Shown: positions 10,435-20,449, numbered from the stretch's first letter. The stretch is 64,000 nucleotides of DNA from Enterobacteriaceae bacterium RIT691 (GCA_009668205.1 WJYM01000002.1:124001-188000); one strand, 5' to 3'. A program made the numbers and translations. Notes: a model not told the origin generated them from the sequence alone.

Positions 10435-10462
10435 AGACGCCTCATTTTGCGAGGCGTCTTCC
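10435..10462 (+). terminator. sdaB terminator
   Basis: Stem AGACGCCTC/GAGGCGTCT, T-rich loop, then TCCTGATTT, right after sdaB. Confidence 0.8.
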
Positions 10463-10536
10463 TGATTTCATCCCTGCAATAGCCTCCCGTTTTACCTGGT
10501 GTTACCCTAAGCGCCTTGCCATCAAGGAGGGTACTC

Positions 10537-11292
10537 ATGGCCGTACATCTGCTCATCGTCGACGCGCTGAATCTCATCCGCCGCATTCATGCGGTTCAGG
10601 GTTCTCCCTGCGCGGACACCTGTCTGCACGCCTTACAGCAGCTGATCGTCCACAGCCAGCCAACGCACGCCGTCGCGGTTTTTGATGACGAAGCCCGTAA
10701 TCAGGGCTGGCGTCACCAAAAGCTGCCGGACTACAAAGCCGGGCGTTCGCCGATGCCCGACGATTTGCATGCCGAAATGGATAACATTCGCCGCGTGTTC
10801 GAACAGCATGGCGTGCGCTGCTGGGGCTCTGCGGGTAACGAGGCGGACGACTTAGCGGCGACGCTCGCGATCAAAGTGGCAGGCGCCGGGCATCAGGCCA
10901 CGATTGTGTCGACGGATAAAGGGTATTGCCAGCTGCTGTCGCCCACCATTCGCATTCGTGACTATTTCCAGAAACGCTGGCTTGATGCGCCGTTTATCGC
11001 CCAGGAGTTTGGCGTCACGCCGCAACAGTTGCCGGATTACTGGGGTCTCGCCGGGATCAGTAGCTCAAAAGTACCGGGCGTTGCCGGAATTGGCCCGAAA
11101 AGCGCGACAGAACTGCTGTCACAGTTTGCGACGTTAGAAGCGTTATATGAGCATCTGGATGACGTGCCGGAGAAGTGGCGCAAAAAGCTGGTTGAACATA
11201 AAGAGATGGCGTTTATTTGCCGGGAAGTGGCGAGGCTACAGACGGATTTACAGCTGGACGGGAATTTGCAGCAGCTCCGGCTACAGAGATAA
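10537..11292 (+). CDS. xni: Flap endonuclease Xni (ExoIX)
   Basis: 251-residue flap endonuclease, the PolI 5'-nuclease-like domain without a polymerase. Start at 10537 ([16 protein letters not shown]) is set by AAGGAGG at 10524-10530; the upstream in-frame codon has no such site. Visible motifs are the DALNLIRR N-terminal Asp, [12 protein letters not shown] (~103-114), [10 protein letters not shown] and the helix-hairpin-helix [14 protein letters not shown] (~188-201). The final codons run into a 48-bp repeat array. Convergent with rlmM. Confidence 0.95.
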   Translation: MAVHLLIVDALNLIRRIHAVQGSPCADTCLHALQQLIVHSQPTHAVAVFDDEARNQGWRHQKLPDYKAGRSPMPDDLHAEMDNIRRVFEQHGVRCWGSAGNEADDLAATLAIKVAGAGHQATIVSTDKGYCQLLSPTIRIRDYFQKRWLDAPFIAQEFGVTPQQLPDYWGLAGISSSKVPGVAGIGPKSATELLSQFATLEALYEHLDDVPEKWRKKLVEHKEMAFICREVARLQTDLQLDGNLQQLRLQR

Positions 11293-11541
11293 CCCCTCTC
11301 CCCTGCCCTCTCCCAAAGGGAGAGGGAGAAGTGCAGCGTGCACCGGTCGAGTTCCCTCTCCAAACGGGAGAGGGAGAAGTACAGCGTGCACCGGTCAAGT
11401 TCTCTCTCCAAACGGGAGAGGGAGAAGTACAGCGTGCACCGGTCAAGTTCCCTGTCCAAACGGGAGAGGGAGAAGTACAACGTGCACTGCTCGAGTTCCC
11501 TCTCCCTGCGGGAGAGGGTTAGGGAGAGGGGAGAACCGCTA
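11293..11541. repeat. REP-like palindrome containing a 48-bp tandem array
   Basis: Four head-to-tail units of 48 bp start at 11318, 11366, 11414 and 11462, with a partial fifth at 11510. Each begins GGGAGAGGGAGAAGTACAGC and ends in CTCTCCAAAC. The array is bracketed by CCCCTCTCCC...CCCTCTCCC on the left and GGGAGAGGGTTAGGGAG-type sequence on the right, so the whole is a large imperfect palindrome. Divergence among units is a few bases. It lies in the convergent xni/rlmM gap. Because 48 is divisible by three the array stays open in several frames, but nothing suggests it is translated. Confidence 0.92.
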
Positions 11542-11549
11542 ACTGAAAA

Positions 11550-12653
11550 TCAACGCTCGTCGCGACGGCCGCCCACGGCAGCCCACATACGACGTACGTG
11601 CACGGTGACTTCTTCGCGGTCATGGAATAGCTGGCGTGCCTGAATTTCAGCGGCAATGCCGTTTTCTTCCAACTGAGCCTGAATGTACGCCAGGTTCTGC
11701 GAGACTTCCTCGTAGCGCTTTTTCATCGGCAGCTTGAGGTTGAAGATCGTTTCACGACACCAACCGTTAACCAGCCATTGCGCCATCAAAGCGGCAACTT
11801 TAGCGGGTTTCTCAACCATGTCGCACACCATCCACGAGATGTTGTTGCGAGTCGGACGATAGCGGAAACCATCTTCACGCAGCCAGGTGACCTGCCCGGT
11901 ATCCATCAGGCTTTGCGCCATCGGACCGTTATCCACAGAGGACACCCACATATTGCGTTTCACCAGCTGATACGTCCAGCCGCCCGGACAAGCACCCAGA
12001 TCCACCGCGTACATTCCGTTAGCCAGACGCTCATCCCACTCATCGGCAGGAATGAACACATGGAACGCTTCTTCCAGCTTCAGCGTTGAACGGCTTGGTG
12101 CATCGGAAGGGAATTTCAGACGCGGAATGCCCATGTAGAACGGGGAGTTGTTGGTCGTCAGCGAGTATCCGACGTAGCAGCAGCCCGGCGCAATAAAGAA
12201 CACATGCACCACCGGACGCTTCGGCGTTTCATAAGCCGCCAGCACTTTTGCTTCACGTAATGCGGCACGCAGAGGCACGGTGAACTTGCGGCAGAACTTC
12301 ATCAGCTCTTTGCTTTCGTTGGTATCTGCCACTTCTACACGCAGATCGCCGCCCTTCTCTACCACGCCCTGCAGCATGCCCACAATAGGGGTGATGCGGT
12401 CTTCCGGCGGCAAATCGGTCAGCAGCTCACAGGCCACGAACATCTGGCGGGCAAAGATCAGCGAGCTATAAGGCAGCTCCTTGATAAGCTTTTCCGCTTC
12501 GCCTTCCTGATAGCACTCAAAAATCACATAGCCTGAGTTATCTTTAACGCGGGCAAAACCATATACGCCAAGGCGTGACGCCTTGTCAGAAATCTCTGCT
12601 GCGCACTCTTTCTCAAAACCCTGACGGCTGTAGAGAACAACCTTATTAATCAT
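11550..12653 (-). CDS. rlmM: 23S rRNA 2'-O-methyltransferase RlmM (Cm2498)
   Basis: SAM-dependent methyltransferase modifying C2498 of 23S rRNA. 367 residues from ATG 12653; this start is preferred over an in-frame GTG three codons upstream because AAAGGTG is well spaced before it. An N-terminal THUMP region is followed by the Rossmann domain with the SAM loop [14 protein letters not shown] (~220). The C-terminal [11 protein letters not shown] holds the catalytic Lys region. The start overlaps the end of ygdD by 8 nt. Confidence 0.95.
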   Translation of the reverse strand: MINKVVLYSRQGFEKECAAEISDKASRLGVYGFARVKDNSGYVIFECYQEGEAEKLIKELPYSSLIFARQMFVACELLTDLPPEDRITPIVGMLQGVVEKGGDLRVEVADTNESKELMKFCRKFTVPLRAALREAKVLAAYETPKRPVVHVFFIAPGCCYVGYSLTTNNSPFYMGIPRLKFPSDAPSRSTLKLEEAFHVFIPADEWDERLANGMYAVDLGACPGGWTYQLVKRNMWVSSVDNGPMAQSLMDTGQVTWLREDGFRYRPTRNNISWMVCDMVEKPAKVAALMAQWLVNGWCRETIFNLKLPMKKRYEEVSQNLAYIQAQLEENGIAAEIQARQLFHDREEVTVHVRRMWAAVGGRRDER

Positions 12654-13041
12654 GCGCGACACCTTTACGCTTTAAACGAATAGCGCCAATGAGCATCAGT
12701 ACCCAACCGGCGAGGAAGCTAACGCCACCCACCGGAGTCACAAATGCCCACAGGCGTAAATGCGACAGCGCCAGACAATAGAGGCTGCCGCTGAACAATA
12801 CGGTACCCAGCGCCATAAACACGCTGCTCCAATAGAACCAGATGCTGATGCGACGCTGCATCGCCACCGCGAGGCCGAAGATAGCCAGCGTATGGAACGC
12901 CTGATATTCAAGGCCGGTCTGGATCCACCCCATCTCGACAACGCCGAGAGATTTACTTAATACATGAGCGCCAAAGGCACCCAGAGCCACAAAAACAAAA
13001 CCGCTGATGGCGGCGAAAATAAGCATAAAGCGACTGGTCAT
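12646..13041 (-). CDS. ygdD: DUF423 inner-membrane protein YgdD
   Basis: 131 residues, four predicted transmembrane segments (around 7-27, 48-65, 72-92 and 98-120), no signal peptide. It belongs to the DUF423/TMEM256-like family of unknown function. It sits 19 nt after gcvA and overlaps rlmM, implying a gcvA-ygdD-rlmM transcription unit as in E. coli. Confidence 0.92.
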   Translation of the reverse strand: MTSRFMLIFAAISGFVFVALGAFGAHVLSKSLGVVEMGWIQTGLEYQAFHTLAIFGLAVAMQRRISIWFYWSSVFMALGTVLFSGSLYCLALSHLRLWAFVTPVGGVSFLAGWVLMLIGAIRLKRKGVAHD

Positions 13042-13060
13042 GTCAGTATCCTGAAGTCAT

Positions 13061-13978
13061 TTATTGTTCGTAACGGAAACGAAATTTTTCCTGCTCGCTC
13101 GCTGCCTTCGCCAGTATCCACTGTCGAAATGCTGCTATTTTACCCAGCTCTGCCTGACTGTCATGGCAAACGAGGTAAAACGCATTTTTGCTGACCAGAA
13201 CATCATTAAACGGGCAAACCAAACGGCCTGCCTCAATTTCGGACTGTGCCATCACATTGTTGGCCAGTGCGACACCTTGTCCATGGATTGCCGCCTGCAG
13301 CACCATGGCGCTGTGGCTAAAAATCGGTCCCTGTTGAACATTGATATGCGCTAAGCCCAACTGGCGAGTGTAGGTTTGCCAGTCGCGGCGGGAGGCGTCA
13401 TGTAACAGCGTATGTTGCGCCAAATCTGAGGGCGTTTTCAATGCCTTCTCACCCGTCAACAACAACGGTGAGCAAACGGGCAGCAGATACTCTGCATACA
13501 GCTTCTCGACTCTCAGCCCCGGCCAGTTGCCACGCCCATAGAAGATAGCCACATCGACGTCGTCCGCCAGTTTATCTTCCTGGCGATCGACCGCCTGGAT
13601 CCTGACGTCAATTCCCGGATAAGCTGAGTTAAAGCTTGCCAGCCTTGGGACCAGCCACTGAATCGCAAAACTCGGCAACATACTGACCGTCAACGCCCCC
13701 TTGGCGCTGCGGGCCTGCAGTTTACGCGTAGCTTCGGTTAATTGCGAAAAGATCTCTTTGATATCCTGAAAATAGCTCTGCCCTTCTTCGGTCAAAAGAA
13801 GTGAACGATTACGGCGGCGAAAGAGCTTAAGCCCCAGGAAATCCTCCAGTGACTTGATCTGATGGCTTACCGCGGCCTGGGTGACGAAGAGTTCGTCGGC
13901 GGCGCGAGTAAAGCTGAGATGGCGTGCTGCTGCATCAAAAACACGTAATGCATTCAGAGGGGGTAAACGCTTCGACAT
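13061..13978 (-). CDS. gcvA: LysR-family regulator GcvA
   Basis: Regulator of the glycine cleavage operon and of the divergent sRNA gene gcvB. 305 residues, as in E. coli. The N-terminal winged HTH (~7-66) has LSFTRAADELFVTQAAVSHQ followed by IKSLEDFLGLKLFRR; the rest is the periplasmic-binding-like effector domain. The gene is divergent from gcvB, with a 129-bp gap that should hold the GcvA sites. Confidence 0.96.
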   Translation of the reverse strand: MSKRLPPLNALRVFDAAARHLSFTRAADELFVTQAAVSHQIKSLEDFLGLKLFRRRNRSLLLTEEGQSYFQDIKEIFSQLTEATRKLQARSAKGALTVSMLPSFAIQWLVPRLASFNSAYPGIDVRIQAVDRQEDKLADDVDVAIFYGRGNWPGLRVEKLYAEYLLPVCSPLLLTGEKALKTPSDLAQHTLLHDASRRDWQTYTRQLGLAHINVQQGPIFSHSAMVLQAAIHGQGVALANNVMAQSEIEAGRLVCPFNDVLVSKNAFYLVCHDSQAELGKIAAFRQWILAKAASEQEKFRFRYEQ

Positions 13979-14072
13979 GATTGTTTTAGCTTAGATGTTA
14001 ACTGGATTTAACAATTAGATTACATCATGTAACCTATTAGTTTTTTTTATCTGAGCCATTATAATTTGTCCG

Positions 14073-14101
14073 TTGAGGAACTACCAGCAAATACCTATAG
14101 T
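14073..14101 (+). promoter_or_regulatory. gcvB promoter
   Basis: -35 TTGAGG (14073-14078), a 17-bp spacer and -10 TATAGT (14096-14101), ending 6 bp before the GcvB 5' end at 14108. GcvA activates this promoter in E. coli; its binding site was not delimited here. Confidence 0.75.
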
Positions 14102-14107
14102 GGCGGC

Positions 14108-14315
14108 ACTTCCTGAGCCGGAACGAAGAGCTTTTTTCGGAATGCGTGTTCTGATGAGCTTTTGGCTTACGGTTGTGATGTTGTGTTGTTGTGTTTGCAA
14201 TTGGTCTGGAGTTCAGACCATGGTAGCGAGGCTACCCCTTTTTCACTTCCTGTACATTTACCCTGTCTGTCCATAGTGATTCGATGTAGCACCGCCAAAT
14301 GCGGTGCTTTTTTTT
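14108..14315 (+). ncRNA. gcvB: GcvB small RNA
   Basis: Hfq-dependent sRNA repressing many amino-acid and peptide transporter mRNAs. It is recognised by the 5' sequence ACTTCCTGAGCCGGAACG, the G/U-rich R1 seed region around 14172-14199 (repeats of GTTGTG), the internal TTCACTTCCTGTACATTTA segment and the terminal hairpin AGCACCGC/GCGGTGCT with a T8 tail. Length ~206 nt as in E. coli. Located between gcvA and ygdI, as expected. Confidence 0.97.
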
Positions 14316-14331
14316 GCTTTGAAATCAACGT

Positions 14332-14559
14332 TTACTTCGTCATCTCGACCATCTCTTTAACGTCAGTGCGGTTGATCTGCTGCTTATTGCCGTTGGCGTC
14401 TTTATACGAAATCATCCCGGTATCGTTATCGACCTGCGGTTTCCCGTCGGCAATAATGGTCCGCCCGTCATTGGTGTGCATCACGTAATTCGGACCGGAA
14501 CAGGCGCTCAGAGCAAAAGTCAGCATACAGGCTGAAATGAGTGCGGCAGTCTTTTTCAT
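14332..14559 (-). CDS. ygdI: Small lipoprotein YgdI (DUF903)
   Basis: 75-residue lipoprotein: signal peptide with lipobox LSAC (Cys ~20), then a short SH3-like domain containing YVMHTNDGRTI and DNDTGMISYKDANGN. Function unknown. It is a paralogue of YgdR (42559) elsewhere in this window. It ends just after the GcvB terminator, which may also serve this gene from the other side. A G-rich AAGGAG-type site precedes the ATG. Confidence 0.93.
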   Translation of the reverse strand: MKKTAALISACMLTFALSACSGPNYVMHTNDGRTIIADGKPQVDNDTGMISYKDANGNKQQINRTDVKEMVEMTK

Positions 14560-14749
14560 CTTCTTCTCCTTAGCAATTCATGCTGGATTCATGGCCTAAA
14601 TTAACAGGCAAAAACAGTCGCCTAACCTAATTCAGCATAACGCACTGTCAGCGGCCCGCCACTCTTACCGGATTATTCTGAGGGTTACCCCTGCCCTTGC
14701 CCTCCCGGCAAATTTGCGCGACGATCCTGATATTGGAACGAGGAAAACC

Positions 14750-15955
14750 ATGAACGCATTCAACCCGGCGCAATTTCGCGCCCAGTTTCCGGCGCTGAGC
14801 GATGCCGGAATTTATCTCGACAGTGCCGCTACCGCCCTGAAGCCCCTGGCCGTTATCGAGGCCAGCCAGCAGTTTTATAGCCTGAGCGCAGGGAACGTGC
14901 ATCGTAGCCAGTTTGCCGCCGCGCAGAAACTGACTGCCCGTTACGAAGCCGCCCGGGATCAGGTTGCTGCGCTACTCAATGCCCCTGACGGTAAAAATAT
15001 TGTCTGGACTCGTGGCACCACGGAAGCCATCAACATGGTGGCGCAGTGCTATGCCCGTCCTCTTTTACAGGCCGGTGATGAGATTATCGTCAGCGAAGCC
15101 GAGCACCACGCTAACCTCGTTCCCTGGTTAATGGTGGCTGAACAAACCGGCGCCCGCATCGTCAAACTTCCGCTGGGGCCGGATTTACTGCCCGACGTGG
15201 AACAGCTGAGTTCGCTCATCACCCCTCGCAGCCGAATCCTGGCGCTTGGACAGATGTCCAATGTGACCGGTGGCTGTCCGGATCTGGCCCGCGCGATAAA
15301 ACTGGCCCATGCCGCAGGCATGGTGGTAATGGTCGATGGCGCACAAGGTGTCGTCCATTTTCCGGCCGATGTGCAGGCGCTGGATATCGACTTCTATGCG
15401 TTTTCCGGCCATAAACTGTATGGCCCAACCGGTATCGGCGCGCTTTACGGCAAAACCGAGCTGCTGGAACACATGACGCCCTGGCTCGGCGGCGGCAAGA
15501 TGATTACTGAAGTCACCTTTGACGGTTTTAAAACGCAGCCCGTGCCTTATCGTCTGGAGGCAGGAACGCCCAACGTAGCCGGTGTGATTGGTCTTAGCGC
15601 CGCGCTGGAATGGCTTAGCGGAACGGACATGGCTCAGGCAGAGACCTGGAGTCGTGGTCTTGCGACTTTGGCGGAAGACGCGCTCGCCCGCCGTCCGGGA
15701 TTCCGCGCCTTCCGCTGTCAGGATTCCAGCCTGTTGGCCTTTGATTTCGCCGGTGTGCATCACAGCGATATGGTCACGCTGCTGGCCGAATATGGCATCG
15801 CCCTGCGAGCCGGGCAGCACTGCGCACAACCGCTTTTGAGCGCACTTGGCGTGAGCGGCACACTTCGCGCGTCATTTGCCCCTTATAATACGCAGGAAGA
15901 CGTTCACGCCCTGATCGGTGCCGTGGATCGTGCCCTTGAATTACTGGTGGATTAA
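14750..15955 (+). CDS. csdA: Cysteine desulfurase CsdA
   Basis: PLP-dependent class V aminotransferase-fold desulfurase producing a persulfide for the CsdA-CsdE system. 401 residues with start at 14750 (MNAFNPAQ), GAGG upstream; in-frame codons further upstream lack family similarity. The PLP Lys lies in FSGHKLYGPTG (~222), the catalytic Cys in RAGQHCAQP (~358), and the cofactor-phosphate region in AEHHANLVPW. Its TAA directly abuts the ATG of csdE. Confidence 0.96.
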   Translation: MNAFNPAQFRAQFPALSDAGIYLDSAATALKPLAVIEASQQFYSLSAGNVHRSQFAAAQKLTARYEAARDQVAALLNAPDGKNIVWTRGTTEAINMVAQCYARPLLQAGDEIIVSEAEHHANLVPWLMVAEQTGARIVKLPLGPDLLPDVEQLSSLITPRSRILALGQMSNVTGGCPDLARAIKLAHAAGMVVMVDGAQGVVHFPADVQALDIDFYAFSGHKLYGPTGIGALYGKTELLEHMTPWLGGGKMITEVTFDGFKTQPVPYRLEAGTPNVAGVIGLSAALEWLSGTDMAQAETWSRGLATLAEDALARRPGFRAFRCQDSSLLAFDFAGVHHSDMVTLLAEYGIALRAGQHCAQPLLSALGVSGTLRASFAPYNTQEDVHALIGAVDRALELLVD

Positions 15956-16399
15956 ATGACTAGCCCAGCTTTTGCCGGACATCCGTTCGGCACTACCGTG
16001 ACGGAAGCGTCGTTACGACAGATTTTTGGCCCGCTGACCCAGTGGGAAGATAAGTACCGACAGCTGATCCTGTTGGGAAAGCAGCTGCCAGCACTGGCGG
16101 ACGAGTTCAAAGCTCAGGCTCAGGAAATTGCCGGATGTGAAAACCGGGTGTGGCTCGGGCATGCCCGTAAACAGGACGGTAGCCTGCATTTCTTTGGCGA
16201 CAGTGAAGGCCGGATTGTGCGGGGTTTACTCGCGGTGCTGCTGACAGCGGTCGAAGGGAAAAGCGTGGACCAGCTAAAAAGCAGCGATCCACTGGCTTTG
16301 TTTGATGAGCTTGGATTACGCGCGCAGCTTAGCGCTTCCCGCAACCAGGGTCTGAATGCTTTGCGCGACGCGATACTCGCCGCCGCACGTGAGGCTTAG
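15956..16399 (+). CDS. csdE: Sulfur acceptor CsdE
   Basis: SufE-like sulfur-transfer partner of CsdA, 147 residues as in E. coli. The acceptor Cys61 is visible in [12 protein letters not shown]. In E. coli CsdE hands sulfur on in a path involving TcdA (CsdL), encoded convergently next door. TAAATG junction with csdA means coupled translation; the 3' end overlaps tcdA by 4 nt. Confidence 0.95.
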   Translation: MTSPAFAGHPFGTTVTEASLRQIFGPLTQWEDKYRQLILLGKQLPALADEFKAQAQEIAGCENRVWLGHARKQDGSLHFFGDSEGRIVRGLLAVLLTAVEGKSVDQLKSSDPLALFDELGLRAQLSASRNQGLNALRDAILAAAREA

Positions 16400-17202
16400 C
16401 TTTCGCGTTCCGCTTTCGCCATCATTTTCTTCAGCGCATGAGACACCGCGACGAAGCCAAACGTCGCGGTCACCATGGTCGCCGCACCGAAACCGGACGC
16501 GCAGTCCATGCGTTTTGGCCCTTCGGCAGTGCTTTTCATCGCACAGACCGAACCATCAGACTGCGGATACACCAGCGCTTCCGTCGAAAACACGCAGTCC
16601 ACGCCCAGTTTGCCTTTGCCGTTCTTCACCACGCCAAAATCACTTTTCAGGCGCTCGCGCAGTTTTGCCGCCAGCGGATCCTGAATGGTTTTGGCTAGAT
16701 CGGCCACCTGGATCTGGGTCGGATCAATCTGCCCGCCTGCCCCGCCGGTCGTGACAAGCGGCACTTTGTAACGCCGACAGTAGGAAATGAGTGCGGCTTT
16801 CGGACGCACGCTGTCGATGGCATCAATGACATAGCTAAAACCGCTACCCAGATACTGCGCGACGTTGTCCGGCGTGACGAAATCATCCACCACCGTCACC
16901 CGACACTCCGGGTTAATCAGGCGAATGCGATCGGCCATAACTTCGGCTTTTGCCAATCCCACGTTCCCCCCAAGCGCATGCACCTGACGGTTGGTGTTGG
17001 TCACGCAAACATCATCCATATCAATGAGCGTAATTGCACCGATACCGGTACGTGCCAGCGCTTCTGCCGCCCATGACCCCACGCCACCAATGCCGACCAC
17101 ACAGACATGCGCATCGGCAAACAGCTGCAGCGCCTTCTCACCATACAAACGTGCCGTGCCGCCAAAACGCTGGCGCCAGGCATCGCTAAGAACAGCTGAC
17201 AT
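16396..17202 (-). CDS. tcdA: tRNA threonylcarbamoyladenosine dehydratase TcdA (CsdL)
   Basis: E1-like ATP-dependent enzyme cyclising t6A to ct6A at tRNA position 37. 268 residues. The nucleotide-binding loop [13 protein letters not shown] is at ~37-49, with [15 protein letters not shown] following. A hydrophobic C-terminal segment ([10 protein letters not shown]) resembles the membrane anchor of E. coli TcdA. It is convergent with csdE with a 4-nt tail-to-tail overlap, and precedes nothing on its own strand. Confidence 0.95.
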   Translation of the reverse strand: MSAVLSDAWRQRFGGTARLYGEKALQLFADAHVCVVGIGGVGSWAAEALARTGIGAITLIDMDDVCVTNTNRQVHALGGNVGLAKAEVMADRIRLINPECRVTVVDDFVTPDNVAQYLGSGFSYVIDAIDSVRPKAALISYCRRYKVPLVTTGGAGGQIDPTQIQVADLAKTIQDPLAAKLRERLKSDFGVVKNGKGKLGVDCVFSTEALVYPQSDGSVCAMKSTAEGPKRMDCASGFGAATMVTATFGFVAVSHALKKMMAKAERES

Positions 17203-17221
17203 AAAACCTCAAACGTCGTTG

Positions 17222-18322
17222 TTAACCGCTAAAGACATTGTTGCCGGTCCCCGGAGCATTACGCAGCACCCAGACGCGACCATAATGATTGTACCAGCCA
17301 GCACGGTGACCGGCATCCGGACCTACGCCCTGATAGATATCGAAGTGTTGGCCTTTAATCGCCCCACCCACGTCCAGAGCCACCATCAGGCGCAGTTCGT
17401 ACTGACCATTAAATTTGCCCTGGTTATCCAGCAGCGGCACTTCTGCCAGCAGCGTGGTACCCGGAGGAACAATGCTGCGATCGGAAGCCACTGAGGCACG
17501 GCCCACTAACGGTACCGCACTGGCACCTTTCACCGGCGCAAAGGACTGCGGTTTAAAGAAGACGAACGACTGGTTCTCTTCCAGCAATGCCTGCACTTCT
17601 GCTTCACTGTGGGTTTCGCCCCAGTGACGAATCACCTGCATCGACATATCTTCTTTTTTGTACTCGCCGCGATCGACCAGCACTTTACCAATGCTCTTAT
17701 AGGCCCACCCGTTTTTCCCGGCATAGCTGAAGAAATTCAGCGGGGAGCCGTCGCCGAAATCAATGTAGCCGCTGCCCTGGACGTCCATGATGAAGTTGTC
17801 CATCAGGGAGTTGCTGTAAGCCAGCACATAGCTGTCGCTCAGCGCACCGGCGTAAATCTCTGCGCGCGATGGCAGACGGCCGCGTTTTGGTGGCATACGG
17901 TAAATAGGATACTGGAACGCGCCCTGGCGGGTATGGCGCGCTTCAACCACTGGGGTGTAATACCCGGTAAACTGCACGTTACCGTAGTTATCAGCCCCCT
18001 GCATCTGCCAGGCATCAAGCCCGTACTGCTTCAGAGTGCGGGTATCGCCGCCTGACTGCAGCCACTGCTGAACGGCGGAGAACACGTTGCTCTGGCTACC
18101 ATAAAGGCGCGGTGAAGCATTTCGGATCTCATTAACCTGCTGGGCGAAGTCGCCTCCATTAATAGGAGCACCTACAGCATCAGGCTGGTTCACCAGGGAA
18201 AAGGGCTGATTGAGTTTCCCATCATTATACTGCTGACCGCGATCGGTCGGTTTGGAAGAACAGGCGGCGAGTAACGACATCATCACGCCTGTTGCCAGAA
18301 TTTTTGCCCAACGTCCTTTCAT
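17222..18322 (-). CDS. mltA: Membrane-bound lytic murein transglycosylase A
   Basis: Outer-membrane lipoprotein cleaving glycan strands to 1,6-anhydromuramyl products. 366 residues from ATG 18322 (MKGRWAKILATG), preferred over an upstream start because it begins the signal peptide; lipobox LLAAC (Cys ~21). The 3D domain near the C-terminus has LMVALDVGGAIKG with the catalytic Asp and HRAGWYNHYGRVWVL. Anchoring needs Lgt, encoded at 36393. Confidence 0.95.
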   Translation of the reverse strand: MKGRWAKILATGVMMSLLAACSSKPTDRGQQYNDGKLNQPFSLVNQPDAVGAPINGGDFAQQVNEIRNASPRLYGSQSNVFSAVQQWLQSGGDTRTLKQYGLDAWQMQGADNYGNVQFTGYYTPVVEARHTRQGAFQYPIYRMPPKRGRLPSRAEIYAGALSDSYVLAYSNSLMDNFIMDVQGSGYIDFGDGSPLNFFSYAGKNGWAYKSIGKVLVDRGEYKKEDMSMQVIRHWGETHSEAEVQALLEENQSFVFFKPQSFAPVKGASAVPLVGRASVASDRSIVPPGTTLLAEVPLLDNQGKFNGQYELRLMVALDVGGAIKGQHFDIYQGVGPDAGHRAGWYNHYGRVWVLRNAPGTGNNVFSG

Positions 18323-18478
18323 GGTATCTCGTCTTCTTTCCTCAGCTGAATGCGGGATGAAGATAACAAACCGCCAGGGGTAATGAAATGTGATAACGTG
18401 CCCCACGCCCTGTTTTGCACAAAAATCGAACTATCCGTGCCATTTTCACCCACTCTTTGATTAATCTGCAAAAAAGGG

Positions 18479-18506
18479 TTGCAACAATTCACGACCAGCG
18501 TATAGT
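18479..18506 (+). promoter_or_regulatory. Promoter of the tRNA-fMet cluster
   Basis: -35 TTGCAA (18479-18484), 16-bp spacer, -10 TATAGT (18501-18506), then a GC-containing discriminator GCGC as in stringently controlled stable-RNA promoters, with the first tRNA 13 bp further on. Confidence 0.75.
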
Positions 18507-18519
18507 GCGCTTCCACGGA

Positions 18520-18596
<77 letters not shown>

Positions 18597-18647
18597 ATTA
18601 AAATGTGAAGTAGTAAAGTTTATCTGATGGAAGGATAAACACTCGGA

Positions 18648-18724
<77 letters not shown>

Positions 18725-18772
18725 ACACAATGTAGAGATAAAGTTTACCTGATAACAGGGTAATCTGACGGA

Positions 18773-18849
<77 letters not shown>

Positions 18850-18865
18850 CTTTACTGAAAACATT

Positions 18866-18889
18866 AAGCACCTTAACGGGTGTTTTTTT
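18866..18889 (+). terminator. Terminator of the tRNA cluster
   Basis: Short stem AAGCACC/GGGTGTTT closing through a 5-nt loop and followed by a seven-T run; 17 nt beyond the last CCA. Confidence 0.8.
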
Positions 18890-18966
18890 GTATCTGAAAT
18901 CCGGCAATACTCTCCCTCTGCACAAAAAAATGACGCCTTTCGGCGCCATCTCACTGTTTTTCTTAC

Positions 18967-20220
18967 CTAGCCTCTTCGTGCAAGCGTAGCCCCATCGGCA
19001 AAATAGGCTTTGATCCCGGCCAGAATCGACTCAGCCACTTCCTGCTGGAAGGCCGCGGTCTTCAGCTTTCGCTCTTCTTCGACATTACTGATAAACGCGG
19101 TTTCCACCAGAATGGACGGAATATCCGGAGCCTTCAGCACAGCGAAGCCCGCCTGCTCCACCCGGTTCTTGTGCAAATCATTAATTTTGCCAAGCTTACC
19201 GAGAACGGCTTTACCAAATTTCAGGCTGTCGTTGATGGTCAACGATTGCACCATGTCGAACATCGTGTGGTCGACGTAGCGATCGCCGCTTTTGCTCACG
19301 CCACCAATCAAATCCGAGGCGTTCTGGGTATCTGCCAGATATTTCGCCGCAGTACTGGTCGCCCCTTTGGTCGACAAGGCAAACACCGAAGAGCCGCTCG
19401 GCTCACGACTGGTGAACGCATCTGCGTGGATAGAAACGAACAGATCGGCGCGCTGTTTCTGTGCTTTGGCCACGCGGACTTTCAACGGAATGAAGATATC
19501 TTCATTACGCGTCATGTACGCCTTCATATTGCCTTGCTGCTCGATCAATGCTTTCAGACGACGGGCAATCTGCAACACCACATCTTTTTCGCGGGTCTTA
19601 TATTTGCCCACCGCCCCGGAGTCTTCACCGCCGTGTCCAGGGTCAAGCATAATGACGATCGGTCTGTCGCGCCCCGCTTTACCCGGCTGTGGACCACTCT
19701 GCGCGGGCGGTACCTGCTTCTCCAGATCGCCTTTGTTGTAATCTTCGAGCAGTGCCAGCAAAGGATCCTGCACTTCAGAGGCGGTAGAAGGATAGAGATC
19801 CATCACCAAACGCTCTTTAAAACCGGCGACAGGCGCCAGTGCGAACAGCTGGGGTTTCACGTTCTGCTTGAGCTCAAACACCATCCGCACCGTCTGCGGA
19901 TCGAACTGACCGACCCGGGCGGATTTGATGTAGGGATCGTCATCGCGAATTTGCGCACTCATCCCTTTCAGCACGGAATTGAGGTTAACGCCCTCAATGT
20001 CCACGACCAGTCTTTCGGGATTACTCAATGCGAACTGCTTGTATTTCAGCTCTTTGCTGGACTCGACGGTGACGCGGGTATAGGTAGACGACGGCCACAC
20101 GCGGACCGCAACAACCTGACTCACGGCAGCCAGTCCCACCTGACTGACACTGAGCAACCACATCGCCCCAGCCCCTTTTAACAAGCGGCGGCGGCTTAAT
20201 CCTGACTGACTTCCTGACAT
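18967..20220 (-). CDS. amiC: N-acetylmuramoyl-L-alanine amidase AmiC
   Basis: Periplasmic zinc amidase that cleaves septal peptidoglycan for daughter-cell separation. 417 residues from ATG 20220, chosen because it starts just before the Tat signal [15 protein letters not shown] (twin Arg). An AMIN septal-targeting domain (~35-140) precedes the Amidase_3 domain (~190-410) with Zn ligands in LDPGHGGED, the Glu region and [18 protein letters not shown] holds the catalytic Glu. Divergent from argA. Confidence 0.96.
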   Translation of the reverse strand: MSGSQSGLSRRRLLKGAGAMWLLSVSQVGLAAVSQVVAVRVWPSSTYTRVTVESSKELKYKQFALSNPERLVVDIEGVNLNSVLKGMSAQIRDDDPYIKSARVGQFDPQTVRMVFELKQNVKPQLFALAPVAGFKERLVMDLYPSTASEVQDPLLALLEDYNKGDLEKQVPPAQSGPQPGKAGRDRPIVIMLDPGHGGEDSGAVGKYKTREKDVVLQIARRLKALIEQQGNMKAYMTRNEDIFIPLKVRVAKAQKQRADLFVSIHADAFTSREPSGSSVFALSTKGATSTAAKYLADTQNASDLIGGVSKSGDRYVDHTMFDMVQSLTINDSLKFGKAVLGKLGKINDLHKNRVEQAGFAVLKAPDIPSILVETAFISNVEEERKLKTAAFQQEVAESILAGIKAYFADGATLARRG

Positions 20221-20397
20221 GCTTCTCCCAGGCAAAAATTTCAATTTCGTTATTTATAGGGCTGGTTTGACCGAAAACTTTAACCAAAGGCGCATAAACT
20301 GTCATCTATAAAAGGGTAAACATTCCTGATCATGACCATTTTTTTAGCGAATGTCTCAATGAGTTGATTGAAATTGCTGCTTGCACTCAAGGCAAAA

Positions 20398-20436
20398 AGA
20401 GAATAAAAATACACCAATTACGAATAATCATGCATT
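20398..20436. promoter_or_regulatory. Paired ARG boxes (ArgR operator) of argA
   Basis: Two 18-bp matches to the ArgR half-operator consensus (wnTGAATwwwwATTCAnw): 20398-20415 (core AGAATAAAAATACA) and 20419-20436 (core CGAATAATCATGCA). They are exactly 21 bp apart, leaving the canonical 3-bp gap, directly before the argA ribosome-binding site. Each box departs from consensus at about two core positions. Confidence 0.8.
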
Positions 20437-20449
20437 GAGAGGTTGTGCT

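Noticed and set aside
11293-11541. CRISPR array
   Set aside because: The 48-bp units are contiguous with no unique spacers between them, and no cas genes are near; it is a tandem repeat within a palindrome.
11338-11643. Repeat-encoded protein (open in several frames)
   Set aside because: Openness follows from the 48-bp period being divisible by three; the predicted peptides are low-complexity and lack ribosome-binding sites.
14073-14276. 67-codon frame over gcvB
   Set aside because: The segment matches the GcvB RNA from promoter to terminator; coding here is incidental.
19171-20181. 336-codon frame antisense to amiC
   Set aside because: His/Arg-rich mirror of amiC with no recognisable domain.
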